A stretch of DNA of 64,000 bases, from NCBI GenBank assembly GCA_963965975.1, contig OZ014413.1:7714501-7778500 (forward strand), given 5' to 3'. The notes under the pieces were generated by a model, which saw only the letters and a program-made list of their open reading frames with translations, was not told where the DNA came from and ran no database searches. Position numbers and translations under genes: made by a program. Positions within the stretch are counted from its first letter, which is position 1; each line of letters starts with the position of its first letter. The DNA is from Xestospongia bergquistia (Eukaryota; Porifera; Demospongiae; Haplosclerida; Petrosiidae). Shown here piece by piece: positions 1 through 11,271 of the stretch.

Positions 1-860
1 TCATACTTATCAAGTATATAAATAAATACCTATAGATATCTAACACAAACTTTCATGTACTAATTGATAAATTAATATATTGATGTTGCTTATTTATCTC
101 TTTTTGTTAACTTTTGTTATTGAAATGGAATCTAATATAGTGTTTGCTTGTATTTGTCTATTTAATGAGTCCATTAGAAGGATATTCACTCTCAAAGCTA
201 TTGGACTATATCATACATATTAAATATCTATAACTATTGGTACACTCATTGGAATTTCATGCTCATTAGACCCCACATAGTGTTGCATTATGTAAAAGAG
301 ATGTTACCTAAGCATATACCCAACAGGCCAGTACTAGAAAATGAACAGCTTGGATCATTTGACTATAAATAGAAGCTATAAAGGTAGCAGGAAAGTGATA
401 GGTTATGGAAAAATAATGCTTAGATGTATGATGGTTTATTTATTTTATGCACACAAATAATAACAACAATTATTGTTTACGTAAAGGCAAGTTTCAACTT
501 TTGTTCCATTTTTAAAACAAATAAAAATAGATATTAAGGATATGTATCTGCAGGACTGTCTGTAAATCCATTTGTTCAATTAACTGTCATCAATCTATCC
601 ATTCTTCCATTTATACATACAGTTAATGGATTTAGTAAATGTAATAATCTCTTTTTTTGATTGTTTAATGTTTATCTATACATGTTAGCACTGCTCATTG
701 TATTATCATTATTTATTATTTCCTCTCTATCTATACCTGTATATAAGAGAGTTATTTTAGTACTGCTACCAGTATAACAGCCTTGAATTGTATACCTGCT
801 ATTTGATTGTACTATATTTGTCCTGTTGACTCCCTTATTAAACTACAAGAAAAAACAAAG
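1..860. other. Intergenic, upstream of first transporter
   Basis: AT-rich sequence with stop codons in all frames and no relic of the transporter family that I can recognise. The last stretch before position 861 is open in the frame of the downstream gene from about 807, starting with TTG codons rather than ATG. The promoter of the first gene must lie here, but no copy of the upstream blocks seen at the other genes is evident. Confidence 0.5.
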
Positions 861-2483
861 ATGATGTATGATAACGTTTGTGTTGGTTCTAAAGGAGCTC
901 TTGTGGTTATAGCAACAAGTATCTTACTAACAATTACTAGTGTAGTAACTGGAGGTCTATCGACAAAATTCATTGTTAACTATTCATATGTCATTTATGC
1001 TGCAATCGGACTCCACTATCTCTTTTATCCTCTTCTTGGCTTGTTAGGTGAGAAATGGATGAGATATAAAGTTTTACTGGTTGGAATAATATTACTATTT
1101 GTCGGATTCTTTATCTCCATAGCTACATTAGTGGCACTATACTTTGTACATCTCAATGGCATTGCCATATTTGGTATATCTTTAGTTCTAAGTTTTCCTT
1201 ACTTCTTTGGATATGGTATTTTTCAAGCTAATTTGATCCAATTTGGTACTGATCAACTTCAGACTGCATCATCTCAAGAGTTAAGTAGTTTTGTGTATTG
1301 GGTTTTATACATGAATTATTTTATAATTGCTTTGGTATTGTTAATGGCATCACTAGTAACTAGTTTTGTATATAATAACACTATCTATTTCACTTTCATT
1401 GGTATATTTAGTTCTGGTATACTTATTGTAGTTATTGCAGTCTTGTCTTTTTTTTGTTTCAAACATCACTTGGTTATTGAACGAGCTCAACACAATAATC
1501 CTGTTAAACTAATATGGAGAGTGATAAGATATGCTTGGACTCATAAACAACCAGTGAGACGTAGTGCCTTTACTTATGGAGAGCCTTTACCCTCTAGACT
1601 TGAACTAGGTAAAGAGAGATATGGAGGACCATTTACTACTGTACAAGTGGAAGATGTCAAAAGCTTTCTATACATACTTAGTATTGTTTTAGGGACCTTT
1701 GGAATTGGATTAGTTGACACTGAATCAAAAATATTCGATCAATATTTAAGTCTAATACGAACTGATGGTTTAAGTAGTTTCATGGAAAGTCTGTTACTGA
1801 AATATCCTCTTACAGTACCATATCTTGTCATTGTATTTGCTGTTCTTTTATACCAATTTATAATAGTTCCTTTCTTCTCAAACTACATTCCTAGTATGTT
1901 GAAATGTATGTGGATTGGACTAGTGGCACTGTTAGTAGAGTCAATTATGACAACTCTTATAAGCTATTTCATGACTAGAGATATCAGAAATGTTTTAATG
2001 ATCAATGATTTATGTTTGACCTACACCAACAACATAACCTTTAAAAATGAACTACAATCAGATGAACTCACACTACCTTTCTATATAATGGCTGTTCCTC
2101 AATTTTTTGCTGGTATTAGTATTTTGTTAGTTAACTTCAAAATCTTTGAGTTTATTTTAGCTCAAGGTCCTCGTACTATGCAAGGATTGCTAATTGGAAT
2201 ATGGTTCATGCGCAATAGCATTTATTGTGTGCACTTAACTCTGACAAACTCACCATTAGGATGCAGTTGGGAGTATTATACTGTTAAGACAGGTGTTGTT
2301 TTGATCTCAGTCATTGTTTACACTATTGCTGCATATAAATACAAGTATAGACAACGTAATGAACTATCTGATGTCAATGAAAGAATTATCATTACAGAAT
2401 ATATTGAAAGACAACTAGTACAGGAATATGGCACAAACAATGAACTCTCATATAATGTGAATAATTCCATGCTTTTTAACTGA
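861..2483 (+). CDS. POT/SLC15-like 12-TM transporter, paralogue 1
   Basis: Single-exon 540-residue MFS protein of the proton-dependent oligopeptide transporter type, expected in a cellular membrane. Visible landmarks: helix 1 after the N-terminal CVGSKGA; GEKWMRYK in the helix 2-3 loop (63-70), equivalent to the POT loop ADSWLGR(Y/F)K; QFGTDQL (127-133) after helix 4; central cytosolic loop about 200-266 with RRSAFTYGE, PSRLELGKERYGGPF and VEDVKSF; helix-10 FEFILAQGPRTMQG with Glu430; then the conserved KYKYRQRNELSDVNER tail. I take ATG 861 because the frame upstream (to about 807) has only TTG-type starts. This leaves only six residues before the conserved C-V, against about 14 in the paralogue at 4189, so the ancestral start may be lost. 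Substrate unknown; the helix-1 ExxER motif of classical peptide transporters is absent and the helix-4 lysine is Gln. An intact frame supports a functional gene, though the shortened N-terminus leaves doubt. Confidence 0.85.
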   Translation: MMYDNVCVGSKGALVVIATSILLTITSVVTGGLSTKFIVNYSYVIYAAIGLHYLFYPLLGLLGEKWMRYKVLLVGIILLFVGFFISIATLVALYFVHLNGIAIFGISLVLSFPYFFGYGIFQANLIQFGTDQLQTASSQELSSFVYWVLYMNYFIIALVLLMASLVTSFVYNNTIYFTFIGIFSSGILIVVIAVLSFFCFKHHLVIERAQHNNPVKLIWRVIRYAWTHKQPVRRSAFTYGEPLPSRLELGKERYGGPFTTVQVEDVKSFLYILSIVLGTFGIGLVDTESKIFDQYLSLIRTDGLSSFMESLLLKYPLTVPYLVIVFAVLLYQFIIVPFFSNYIPSMLKCMWIGLVALLVESIMTTLISYFMTRDIRNVLMINDLCLTYTNNITFKNELQSDELTLPFYIMAVPQFFAGISILLVNFKIFEFILAQGPRTMQGLLIGIWFMRNSIYCVHLTLTNSPLGCSWEYYTVKTGVVLISVIVYTIAAYKYKYRQRNELSDVNERIIITEYIERQLVQEYGTNNELSYNVNNSMLFN

Positions 2484-4188
2484 CTGGTATTATTATGACA
2501 ACTAAATTAGTAATATATTTTCAATATCATGCACTACAATATACATGTATTCGGTTGATTAAAATATTTAACCATTTTAATAAATTCCAATGTGCCTATA
2601 ACAGTAGCTCTAAATAATAATATATATAAATTTTAAAAAAATTAAAAAAATCCTAATAACTCAGTAATACTACACATTTAGCATTTAACATAAATGTCTT
2701 TGCTGATAATCAATTCAAATATAATTGGATTAGAAGAATTAAAAGCATAAACACATCAGAGAAACTGAATTTAGATTACATACATGTCATTGCTAATATG
2801 ATTGACTCTTTAGTTCAAGTTCTTTATGTGAATGGTCCTATTTATTTAAGCTCACTCTACTTATGTGTTAAAATTGTCACTAATTAACATTAAAGAATGC
2901 TATTAAAAATGGGCATTAAAGAAAATAGTCATTAAAGCTCTTTAATACAAAATTAATTATACAAGTTAGACGTGTTGTGTCTTGATTATTCAACAGGTTG
3001 TCAAATTCAAATTGTACACTGTTTTCTGTTTATGAATTAGTGTAGCCTTCATTTAAAATTCTATATAGATATATTGAAAACAAACAAGCAAAGTTTACTT
3101 TATTGTTTCTGACTGAAAGTGTTTATGAATGGTTGATCTGATGAACACATAGAGATTACTATATATTTCATGTTTGATTGATTGTTTACTAAAAATTATT
3201 GATGTAGAGACTAACCTTGTTCTGCTATACATATGTTTACGTTTGCATGGAAGGCTTTGTTAGTGATTGGGTTGTAATCAATTACGGAGACTTTTTTCAA
3301 TTTCTACCTGATCTTTTTACTTTTTAATAAACTAAGGACTAGTACAAAATATACTGATCAATCACAGTGTCAATAGACACATGCAGTTTCTTATGAAAAG
3401 ATTTACTTCTCAATGTAATAACAAGTACATTAATATTGTGACATGAATGGTACTTATTCCTAACAGTTTGAAGTGTGTCAATCATGCTTGAATTCTTAAT
3501 CATAAAGTTAATCAGCTACCTGTTTATATTTGCTACATGTAAATCTATAGTTGTTATTGACAAAATAAGGTAGTGTAATTTACTGTGAATATGTTGTAAT
3601 TGTACTAAATCATAAGTACATAATTGTCATGTGTATTAACTACAGTATATCGATATGTTATGCTCAAAATATTACATGTGTAATTGCATGTAGTTACATT
3701 GAATACAAATTGTCAGATACATGTTCACTTGCTATAACTATGTTGTCTGTGCTGCATGACAATCAGAAGTTTATGTTGGTATTACTATTGTATATAGTAA
3801 GTTATTGAATTGTGTTTAAAGCTAGCACACATACTATACACCAATTAATCCCATATATCACAATATAATTGTATTATATATAACTGGTTATGACAGATTT
3901 TATATTTGCTTAAGTTGTTTTGGTTTACATTGAAAATATCAACCATACTTAACTAAACAAAGCTCACTTTATCCATGCAATTGAAAAACATACATAATCA
4001 ATACAGTCCATATTGTGTATGTAGTCCGTATTGTTTACATTGCTTGTTATGCTTGTAGACATTACGAAATCACAAATATACATAATATACAAATATATTT
4101 TCAACTTCATAAATTATATAAAGAATTTTGATGTGTCTTTTTGCTATGGCCATTTTGAGCTTGTGTTATCACTGCCTATAAAACTATA
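2484..4188. other. Intergenic spacer
   Basis: AT-rich spacer of 1.7 kb between two transporter genes. I see no relic of the transporter family, no RNA gene and no clear repeat. Scattered short TA runs only. Confidence 0.5.
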
Positions 4189-5832
4189 ATGTCAAATTCA
4201 AGAAGTTGTAACAAGAAATATAAACATGCTTGTGTTCAAACTAAAGGAGCTTTTGTGATACTGGTAATTAGTATTGCACGGAATACTATGACTATTATAA
4301 CAGGAGGTCTTTCCACAAATTTTATTGATAACTATTCATATATCATATTTGCTGTAATTGGTCTTCACTATCTCTTTTATCCTCTTCTTGGTTTGTTAGG
4401 TGAGAAATGGATGAGATATAAAGTTATAATGTTTGGAATAATATTAATGTTTGTTGGTTTTTTCATTGCTTTGAGTACATTAGTGATTCTATACTTTATA
4501 CATATTGATAACATTGCTGTAGTTGGTATATGTTTAGTTCTAAGTTTTCCATACTTCTTTGGATATGGTATATTTGAATCTAATATGATCCAATTTGGTA
4601 CTGATCAACTTCAGTTTGCACCATCTCAAGAGTTAAGTAGTTTTGTTTATTGGGTTTTATACATGAATTATTTTTCAGTTGCTTTACTATTGTTAATTAC
4701 ATCAATTATTACTGGTTTTATATATAAAAACACTATTTATTTTACTTTCACTTTTATTTTTGGTTCTGGTGTGCTTATTATTATTATAGCAGTCTTGTCT
4801 TTTTTTTGTTTTAAACATCATTTGGTTCTTGAACAAGCTCAACACAATAATCCAGTCAAATTAATCTGGAAAGTAATGAAATATGCTTGGACTCACAGAC
4901 AACCAATGAGACGTAGCGCCTTCACTTATGGAGAGCCCCCTCCCTCCCGACTCGACCTTGGTAAAGAAAGATTTGGAGGTCCATTTACTACTGTGGAAGT
5001 TGAGGATGTCAAAAGCTTTTTATACATACTTAGTATTGTTTTAGGGACCCTTTCATATGGATTTCTTGACAATAAAAATAACATCTACAATCAATATGTA
5101 GCTGTTGTTCATGAAACTGGTGTGTACAGTTTCATGGAAAATATGCTACTAATATATCCACTGACTATTCCTTATCTCGTGATTGTTTTTGCTGTTCCTA
5201 TCCACCAGTTTGTAATTGTTCCACTTTTCCCTCGATGTATTCCTAGTATGTTGAAACGTATATGGATTGGACTAGTGGCACTGTTAATTGAGTTGGCAAC
5301 ATTAGCTATGATAAGTTACATGATTAATAAAGATATAAGACTTCCTTTAATTACTGATGACGTTTGTTTAGACTTAACAAACAATGGTTCTTATCAAAAT
5401 GGATTTGAACTTACTTTCCCTTTTTACATCATGGCTGTTCCTCAATTTTTTTCTGGCATTAGTATTTTTCTAGTTCATTTCACAATTTTTGAGTTTATTT
5501 TAGCTCAAGGTCCTCGTACTATGCAAGGATTGTTACTTGGAATATGGTTCATGCACTTTAGCATTTACTGTGTGCAGATAACCTTATCTAGTTCTTGGTT
5601 AGGTTGTTACTGGGAATATTATGCTGTGAAGACAGGAGTTGTGTTCATTTTTGTCATCTGTTATACTATTGCTGCACATAAATACAAGTATAGACAACGT
5701 AATGAACAATCTGATGTTAATGAGAGAGTTATTATTACAGAATATACTGAGAGACAATTAGAACATGATTGTGGAATAGACTCTGAACTTTGTCAAGATG
5801 ACGAATCTGTGGTTTTAACTTATTCTACATAA
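4189..5832 (+). CDS. POT/SLC15-like 12-TM transporter, paralogue 2
   Basis: Single-exon, 547 residues, full length for the family. It starts at ATG 4189 with MSNSRSCNKKYKHACVQTKG, the short hydrophilic N-terminus typical of this array. It carries GEKWMRYK (loop 2-3), QFGTDQLQ, FVYWVLYMNYF (helix 5, at the place of the second PTR2 signature), the central loop with RRSAFTYGEPPPSRLDLGKE and GGPFTTVEVEDVKSF, helix-10 FEFILAQGPRTMQG and the tail KYKYRQRNEQSDVNERV. The variable end is acidic (HDCGIDSELCQDDES). A cysteine in the helix 9-10 loop (DDVCLDL) and one in the helix 11-12 loop (LGCYW) could form a disulfide. The protein is closest to paralogue 1, 1.7 kb upstream in the same orientation. The helix-4 position occupied by Lys in peptide transporters is Glu here. 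Substrate unknown. Confidence 0.9.
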   Translation: MSNSRSCNKKYKHACVQTKGAFVILVISIARNTMTIITGGLSTNFIDNYSYIIFAVIGLHYLFYPLLGLLGEKWMRYKVIMFGIILMFVGFFIALSTLVILYFIHIDNIAVVGICLVLSFPYFFGYGIFESNMIQFGTDQLQFAPSQELSSFVYWVLYMNYFSVALLLLITSIITGFIYKNTIYFTFTFIFGSGVLIIIIAVLSFFCFKHHLVLEQAQHNNPVKLIWKVMKYAWTHRQPMRRSAFTYGEPPPSRLDLGKERFGGPFTTVEVEDVKSFLYILSIVLGTLSYGFLDNKNNIYNQYVAVVHETGVYSFMENMLLIYPLTIPYLVIVFAVPIHQFVIVPLFPRCIPSMLKRIWIGLVALLIELATLAMISYMINKDIRLPLITDDVCLDLTNNGSYQNGFELTFPFYIMAVPQFFSGISIFLVHFTIFEFILAQGPRTMQGLLLGIWFMHFSIYCVQITLSSSWLGCYWEYYAVKTGVVFIFVICYTIAAHKYKYRQRNEQSDVNERVIITEYTERQLEHDCGIDSELCQDDESVVLTYST

Positions 5833-6200
5833 ACAATAACAATTCAATTTGTTGTATTTTTATTTAATATTTGTTGTTGTTTGTATGACATTGAAGATGA
5901 ATCTTGTAAATTTGTGTCAAAATTAAAGTTTTAATTTGTTTGCAATACAAATGTATTTGATGTTGTAAAAGTAAAGGCACATAGATTTTTAACAACTTCA
6001 CGACTAATAGAACTGGGTATTATTTACTACTACACAGATATCATTATCTACTTTAATTTAACTATCACTTCAATTTTTTGTAAAAGTTAGCCAGTTCAAT
6101 CTTCTCGAGTAACAAATGTTGCATTGTATAAATTAATTATATAACATTCCATTTAAGTCATCAAATACGATTGAACGCTAAAGTTGTTTGTCACTAGATA
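5833..6200. other. 3' flank of paralogue 2
   Basis: AT-rich 3' flank. AATTAAAG near 5920 is a weak polyadenylation-like signal. Nothing else is recognisable before the upstream block of the next (broken) copy. Confidence 0.4.
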
Positions 6201-6227
6201 TGCATTCATATATAATAATACTTGTAT

Positions 6228-6381
6228 ATATTTCTTGTTATTGTTATGGCTATAATACTGAAATTGAACCAAACACAGTTATATAAACAGTAAAACGTTT
6301 TACAAATAAAACATGCTGTTGTTTCCGTGTATTTGCTACTACTAAGTTGACGTTGTATAGATCACTAACCAGTAGAGTTGA
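6228..6381 (+). promoter_or_regulatory. Subgroup-B type upstream block (at pseudogene 6382)
   Basis: Shares several blocks with the upstream regions at 17760, 19606, 21730 and 24674: CTTGTTATTGTTATG, TAAACAGT, and TTGTATAGA followed by CACTAACC and AGTTGAATGG over the ATG. Conservation just upstream of five starts suggests promoter and 5'-leader sequence; the function is inferred. Confidence 0.45.
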
Positions 6382-7643
6382 ATGGCAGAGTCAAACCATT
6401 AATAGCTAGTAACTCTTCAGGTAAAAATATATTGTCTTCTTGTTTCAGGAGCAGGTACAAACATGTTTGCGTTCAATCAAAAGGAGCATTGTTAGTTTTA
6501 ATTACTGGTATTCTACTGGGTAATATCACTATTATATCTGGGGCTCTTCTACATATTTCACTGTGTTATAAAGTTACTTAATAACTTGTATGAATATTGT
6601 TAATATCCTGTATGAATATTGTTAATGGTGGTATATAATGCTCAAATATTCTTTTCTTATATTTGCTGCAATTGGAATATACTATCTTTTCTACCCTATC
6701 CTTGGTTTGTTAGGTGAGAAATGGATGAGATATAAAATATTGATAATTGGAATGGTATTAATATGTGTGGGATTTGTCATCATAACAGTATGTTCAATGG
6801 GTCTATATTTTATACAGCTTGATAGCATTGCAGTTGTGACCTTATCGATAACTATACTTGTCCTTTCTTTTTTGGATATGGCTTGTTTCAGGCTAATGTG
6901 ATCCAGTTTGGTACTGATCAACTTCAGTTTTCTCCATCTAAAGAATTGAGTAGTTTTATTTACTGGTTTTTGTACATGTATTTTTGCCCACTAGCTGTAG
7001 TACTTGTAATGGCATCTATTGTTACAGGATTAGTACATAATAACACTATCTATTATGTTTTTACTGTTATATTTGGCTCTGGTTATGTTTTTATTTTCTT
7101 CGGAATCTTTGTTTTAAACATCACTTGGTTATTGAGCCAGCTCAACACAACAATCCTGTCAAATTAATATGGAGAGTAATAAGGTATGCTTGGAAACACA
7201 AACAACCAATGAGACGTAGTGCCTTTACATTTGGTTAATCTCCTCCTTCAAGATTAGATTTAGCTAAAGAGAGATATGGAGAACCATTTACTACTGTACA
7301 AGTAGAGGATGTGAAAAGCTTTTTGTACATACTCAGTATACTTTTGGGAATCTCTGGATATGGACTTCTTGATACTGAATCAAAGATCTTAGATCAATAT
7401 TTAAAAATTGTTCGACTAAAAAATGTCACATATTATTATAATGTTGTGGAAAGTCTGCTATTAATATATCCTCTTGCTATACATTATTGTGTGATTGTAT
7501 TTGCTGTTCCATTATATCAATTTGTAATTATTCCTTTCTTCTCTCAATTCATTCCTAGTATGTTGAAACATATATGGATTGGACTAGTGGCACTGTTAGT
7601 AGAGTCTATAGTGACAACCTGTCATATATTGACTCAGTTATAG
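6382..7643 (+). pseudogene. Broken POT-like transporter copy, 3'-truncated
   Basis: A copy of subgroup B (closest to 19755 and 24807). ATG 6382 opens as MAESN, but one base is missing by codon 6-7 and the frame stops at once. Further damage: a rearranged insert of about 90 bp in the helix 1-2 region (6550-6637), a break in helix 4 near 6865, a small deletion in helix 6 near 7100, and an in-frame TAA (7235-7237) in the central loop where the paralogues have GES. Recognisable segments include GEKWMRYKI, QFGTDQLQFSPS, VKSFLYILSILLG and SMLKHIWIGLVALLVES. Homology ends near 7620 in helix 9, so the last roughly 170 residues are gone. Clearly non-functional. Confidence 0.92.
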
Positions 7644-9669
7644 TTAATAACTTTATTTAAATAGAGTATAAACACATTCACATACGATATAGCACAAAAC
7701 TCAAGACTCCAAGAACAAACCAGAAGATAACATTGCATAGATCACATATAGGACAGGAAGTCTAAAGAAGATAATAATATTCATAAGTATATGCAACACA
7801 ATAACAATCAGTGCAGATGTTATCAAGCCAAAGACATTATTATACATGCAACTACTTTTCTTGATTATATATATGAGTTGGAATTAGATATCAGTTGGAA
7901 TAAGATATACTTTAGATTATTATAATATGATGGATTAATAGATGAATAGATAATTATGTAAGTTAACAAAATTCACTTATATAAATGATGCATATAGTTA
8001 CATATCTTTTAGGAGTCCTTGTGTACTTTATTTAATGTAGTCATTGCTGTTATGAGTCAAGAAAGAACTAGAGTTATAAAAGTACTTAATCAATTTAAGA
8101 TACTTGCAATCTCATCTCATCTCTCTCTCTCTCTCTCTCTCTATCTCCCAGACTATGGAAGGTCATAGTCTATGTTCATCCACTGCTATTAAAGCTATAA
8201 CTACAAGAGAATGTAAACCATCAGAAGGACAATTGCCACCAGGAATATTTTCCGTATTTTAGTCTTTCATGGTACCAATAATTATAATTTAGTGAGTACT
8301 TGAGCCCTTTTACTTGGGATCACTCACATTGCAGACAAAACAGAGACCATGACAAGCCATCAGAAGTGATCTAGTTAGTAACATTTCAGATGCAGTATGA
8401 GAGCTACACTCACACACATCTGCCTCATTTTATATCTGCAGGTCTAATCATAGCAGTGCATTTGTGTAGGCAAGTAATTAACATGACACATTATGTTAGC
8501 AAAAATTCAAACATTTGAAGTTATAACTTGCAAAAAAATATAGCAATACTTTTGTATTAATTTTGATGAATGGTTGTATGAATATAATTACATGTATCTA
8601 TGTATATTAATGAAATGATATGGCAAAAATAACTATACAATCGCCAAATAATTTGAGTGAGACACCCACAGTATTCTTTATTGTTGAAAATAACTGTTTA
8701 TATTGTATACAATAGACCTATCATAACAACAGCTGAGATTGTATTAAGTTCATCCAAGTTCACATTAAATTAAAATTGCAATATGCATTAATGAATGACT
8801 GTTCAATTATACTGTTTATCATTTCTTGATAAGAGTAATAAAACATTGTTTTTTTCATAAATATAAGGCAACTCTGCAAAGAAGACTTAAAATGTTATAT
8901 TTATATAACCTGATAAGGATATTATAAGAACAAATCATGCATACTCATTTAAAAATAGTATAAAACAAAAAATAATTAATATAAATGATCAGTGACTGCT
9001 CTATCAAATGACATCATAAAAAGACATTGTAATTATATGGATAGTTACAGGAACCTACAGGTCATATATGTCATATATATTGTTCACTGAAGGTAAGGCT
9101 ACGGACGAGTTATAGATCACAAATGACATCCATGAGGATAATTTAAATAATGTTTCTACCAGCAGAAAAAGAATGTGTACTTCACTCTGTCTTTTTTAAT
9201 TAATTACAGTTAGGTTTGAGACATGCATAATTGCACATGCTTGTGTATATATATGCATGTATTGATACATCAAAATTAACTATAATGATTAAAAGTCATG
9301 ATACCCACACAGCAGTTGGGCTCTGCTTGATCATGTATTTCCAAAAGTCATAATCAGTTATTATATCAACCAATTGCTGTTAAAATATCTGCTTATATTG
9401 TATTAACATTCCTTTAATAGAACTATGATAACAACAGCCTGTCATCAATAGAGGTTGTAATAAGTTCACAACAGTTCACATAAACTTGATAATACAAGTA
9501 CATGGGCACTTTATTTAATGCATTGGTTTATGTCATCTGTATACCATTCTTGATCATAAAAATAATAAAGACCAATTAAGAAACAAAGTTATGAGATCTG
9601 ATATGTCCTAGTAAATAGAAATTGTGTGATCGAAGCAACAAGGTCAGGTAGCAGATTGAAATAATTATA
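7644..9669. other. Intergenic spacer with diverged internal repeat
   Basis: About 2 kb without a gene. A (CT)n run lies at 8117-8142. Two segments about 700 bp apart (near 8695-8850 and 9385-9590) share scattered blocks, for example TTATATTGTAT, ATCATAACAACAGC, TAATAAGTTCA and a CACATTAAA/CACATAAA motif followed by a TTCTTGAT-TAATAAA region, suggesting an old tandem duplication. No coding relic was recognised. Confidence 0.45.
8108..8142. repeat. (CT)n microsatellite
   Basis: A run of CT dinucleotides preceded by two CTCAT units. Confidence 0.9.
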
Positions 9670-11271
9670 ATGGATAATCAAAGTTCGTCTTATTGTCGAA
9701 AGAAATATCGACAATCGTGTGTTCGGTCAAAAGGCGCCATCATAGTTCTCGTATATTGCTTCTTTTTTTACATGATTGCTTCTATTTATTCACCTCAAAT
9801 TTTAAAGGCCTTACGGGAAAGAACTCACTTAACCATGTTATTTAACATTATATTTGGTGGATTATCTGCATTGTGTATCTTATATCCCCTTCTTGGATTA
9901 GTGAGTGAGTACTGGAAAAGGTACAAAATAGTTATGGCTGGAGTTATAATGTTGTCAGTTAATACTATCATATTAATTGTAATAATTTTGGGGTTTCATA
10001 TACTTTCAAATAAGAATATAGCATTGTATGTTCTCACACTAATTGTGGCCTTCCTTTATTTCATTGGTCTGTGTTTATTTGAAGCAAACATTATTCAGTT
10101 TGGTACTGATCAACTTCAATTTGCTCCCTCCGAGGAATTAAGTAGCTTTGTTCACTGGCTGTCTTGGGTTCGTGCAGTGTCGTTTTTTTCCATTTCACTA
10201 ATGACAACTGCTGTTCTCAAGAGTGGACAACCTGCGTTTGATGCTGGATATGGAATGGTAATAGCTACTATATTACTTGCTATAATTGGTGTTTGGTTTT
10301 TGTATCCCTTCAAACGTCATCTTATTATTGACCCAGCTCAACGCAACAATCCTGTCAAACTAATATGGAAAGTGATGAGATATGCTTGGACTCACAAACA
10401 AGCAGTTAGCCGTAGTGCCTTTACTTATGGAGAGCCTCCTCCTTCTAGACTAGATTTTGGTAAAGAAAGATATGGAGGACCATTTACCACTACACAAGTA
10501 GAGGATGTCAAAAGCTTCTGTTTTATTTTTTTTATTATTTTTGGGAGTTTTGGTTTTTCTATCCGAGAATCTATATACAATCTCTATAATGTCACTATTC
10601 CAGTACCTCTGAATAGTAGCGATAGTGATCTTTTGATTGATGGTGTAGTTCTTAATTTTCCAGCAATATTAACATATTTTGTAGTGGCTGTAACTATCCC
10701 TATTCATCAGTTTTTGATTGTTCCTTACTTCTCTTGCTGCATTCCAAGTATATTGATACGTATCTGGATTGGACTAGTGTTGGTTCTATTACAGATGGCA
10801 ATATTTACTTTTATTACTACTGATTCTGACAACCTCTTTAGATATCGTTTGGTTGGTTTGGTTGTGCTGCAGGTTATTGCAGGTATGAGTGACATATTGG
10901 TTTTCATTGGCATTTTAGAGTTCATTTTAGCTCAAGGACCTCGTACAATGCAAGGCATATTGATAGGATTGTGGTTGATGCAGTATAACTTTTTTCATTT
11001 GATGGATGTACTCACATCGTACTATTGCAATCGATATCCTAAAGTGTATATATATTACGCTGTAAAAACAGCTCTTGTTTTGATCTCAGTCATTGTTTAT
11101 ACTATTGCTGCATATAAATACAAGTATAGACAACGTAATGAACTATCTGATGTCAACGAAAGAGTTATCATTACAGAATATACTGAGAGACGACTAGACT
11201 TGGAGGAACAACTACAGAGAAATCAAAACAGTGAACAAACATCATTTTATATTTTATCTGAAGTTTCATAA
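9670..11271 (+). CDS. Divergent POT/SLC15-like transporter, paralogue 4
   Basis: Single-exon, 533 residues, ATG 9670 (MDNQSSSYCRKKYRQSCVRS). It is the most divergent intact member of the left half: loop 2-3 reads SEYWKRYK instead of GEKWMRYK, and the helix 5-6 loop has an insertion-like GQPAFDAGYG. The extracellular helix 7-8 loop is remodelled (NVT and NSS sequons), and the helix 9-10 extracellular loop is about 20 residues shorter, losing the DD-C cysteine that the other copies have. The family core is kept: QFGTDQLQFAPSEELSSF, the central RSAFTYGEPPPSRLDFGKE with GGPFTTTQVEDVKSF, EFILAQGPRTMQG in helix 10, and the tail KYKYRQRNELSDVNERV. The N-terminal and tail style match the rest of the array, so it is a true member. 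Its divergence suggests a different substrate or an older duplication. Function otherwise unknown. Confidence 0.88.
   Translation: MDNQSSSYCRKKYRQSCVRSKGAIIVLVYCFFFYMIASIYSPQILKALRERTHLTMLFNIIFGGLSALCILYPLLGLVSEYWKRYKIVMAGVIMLSVNTIILIVIILGFHILSNKNIALYVLTLIVAFLYFIGLCLFEANIIQFGTDQLQFAPSEELSSFVHWLSWVRAVSFFSISLMTTAVLKSGQPAFDAGYGMVIATILLAIIGVWFLYPFKRHLIIDPAQRNNPVKLIWKVMRYAWTHKQAVSRSAFTYGEPPPSRLDFGKERYGGPFTTTQVEDVKSFCFIFFIIFGSFGFSIRESIYNLYNVTIPVPLNSSDSDLLIDGVVLNFPAILTYFVVAVTIPIHQFLIVPYFSCCIPSILIRIWIGLVLVLLQMAIFTFITTDSDNLFRYRLVGLVVLQVIAGMSDILVFIGILEFILAQGPRTMQGILIGLWLMQYNFFHLMDVLTSYYCNRYPKVYIYYAVKTALVLISVIVYTIAAYKYKYRQRNELSDVNERVIITEYTERRLDLEEQLQRNQNSEQTSFYILSEVS

Noticed and set aside
807..860. N-terminal extension of the first gene from position 807.
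   Set aside because: It starts with TTG, not ATG; the first ATG in this frame is at 861. The extension has only faint resemblance to paralogue N-termini.
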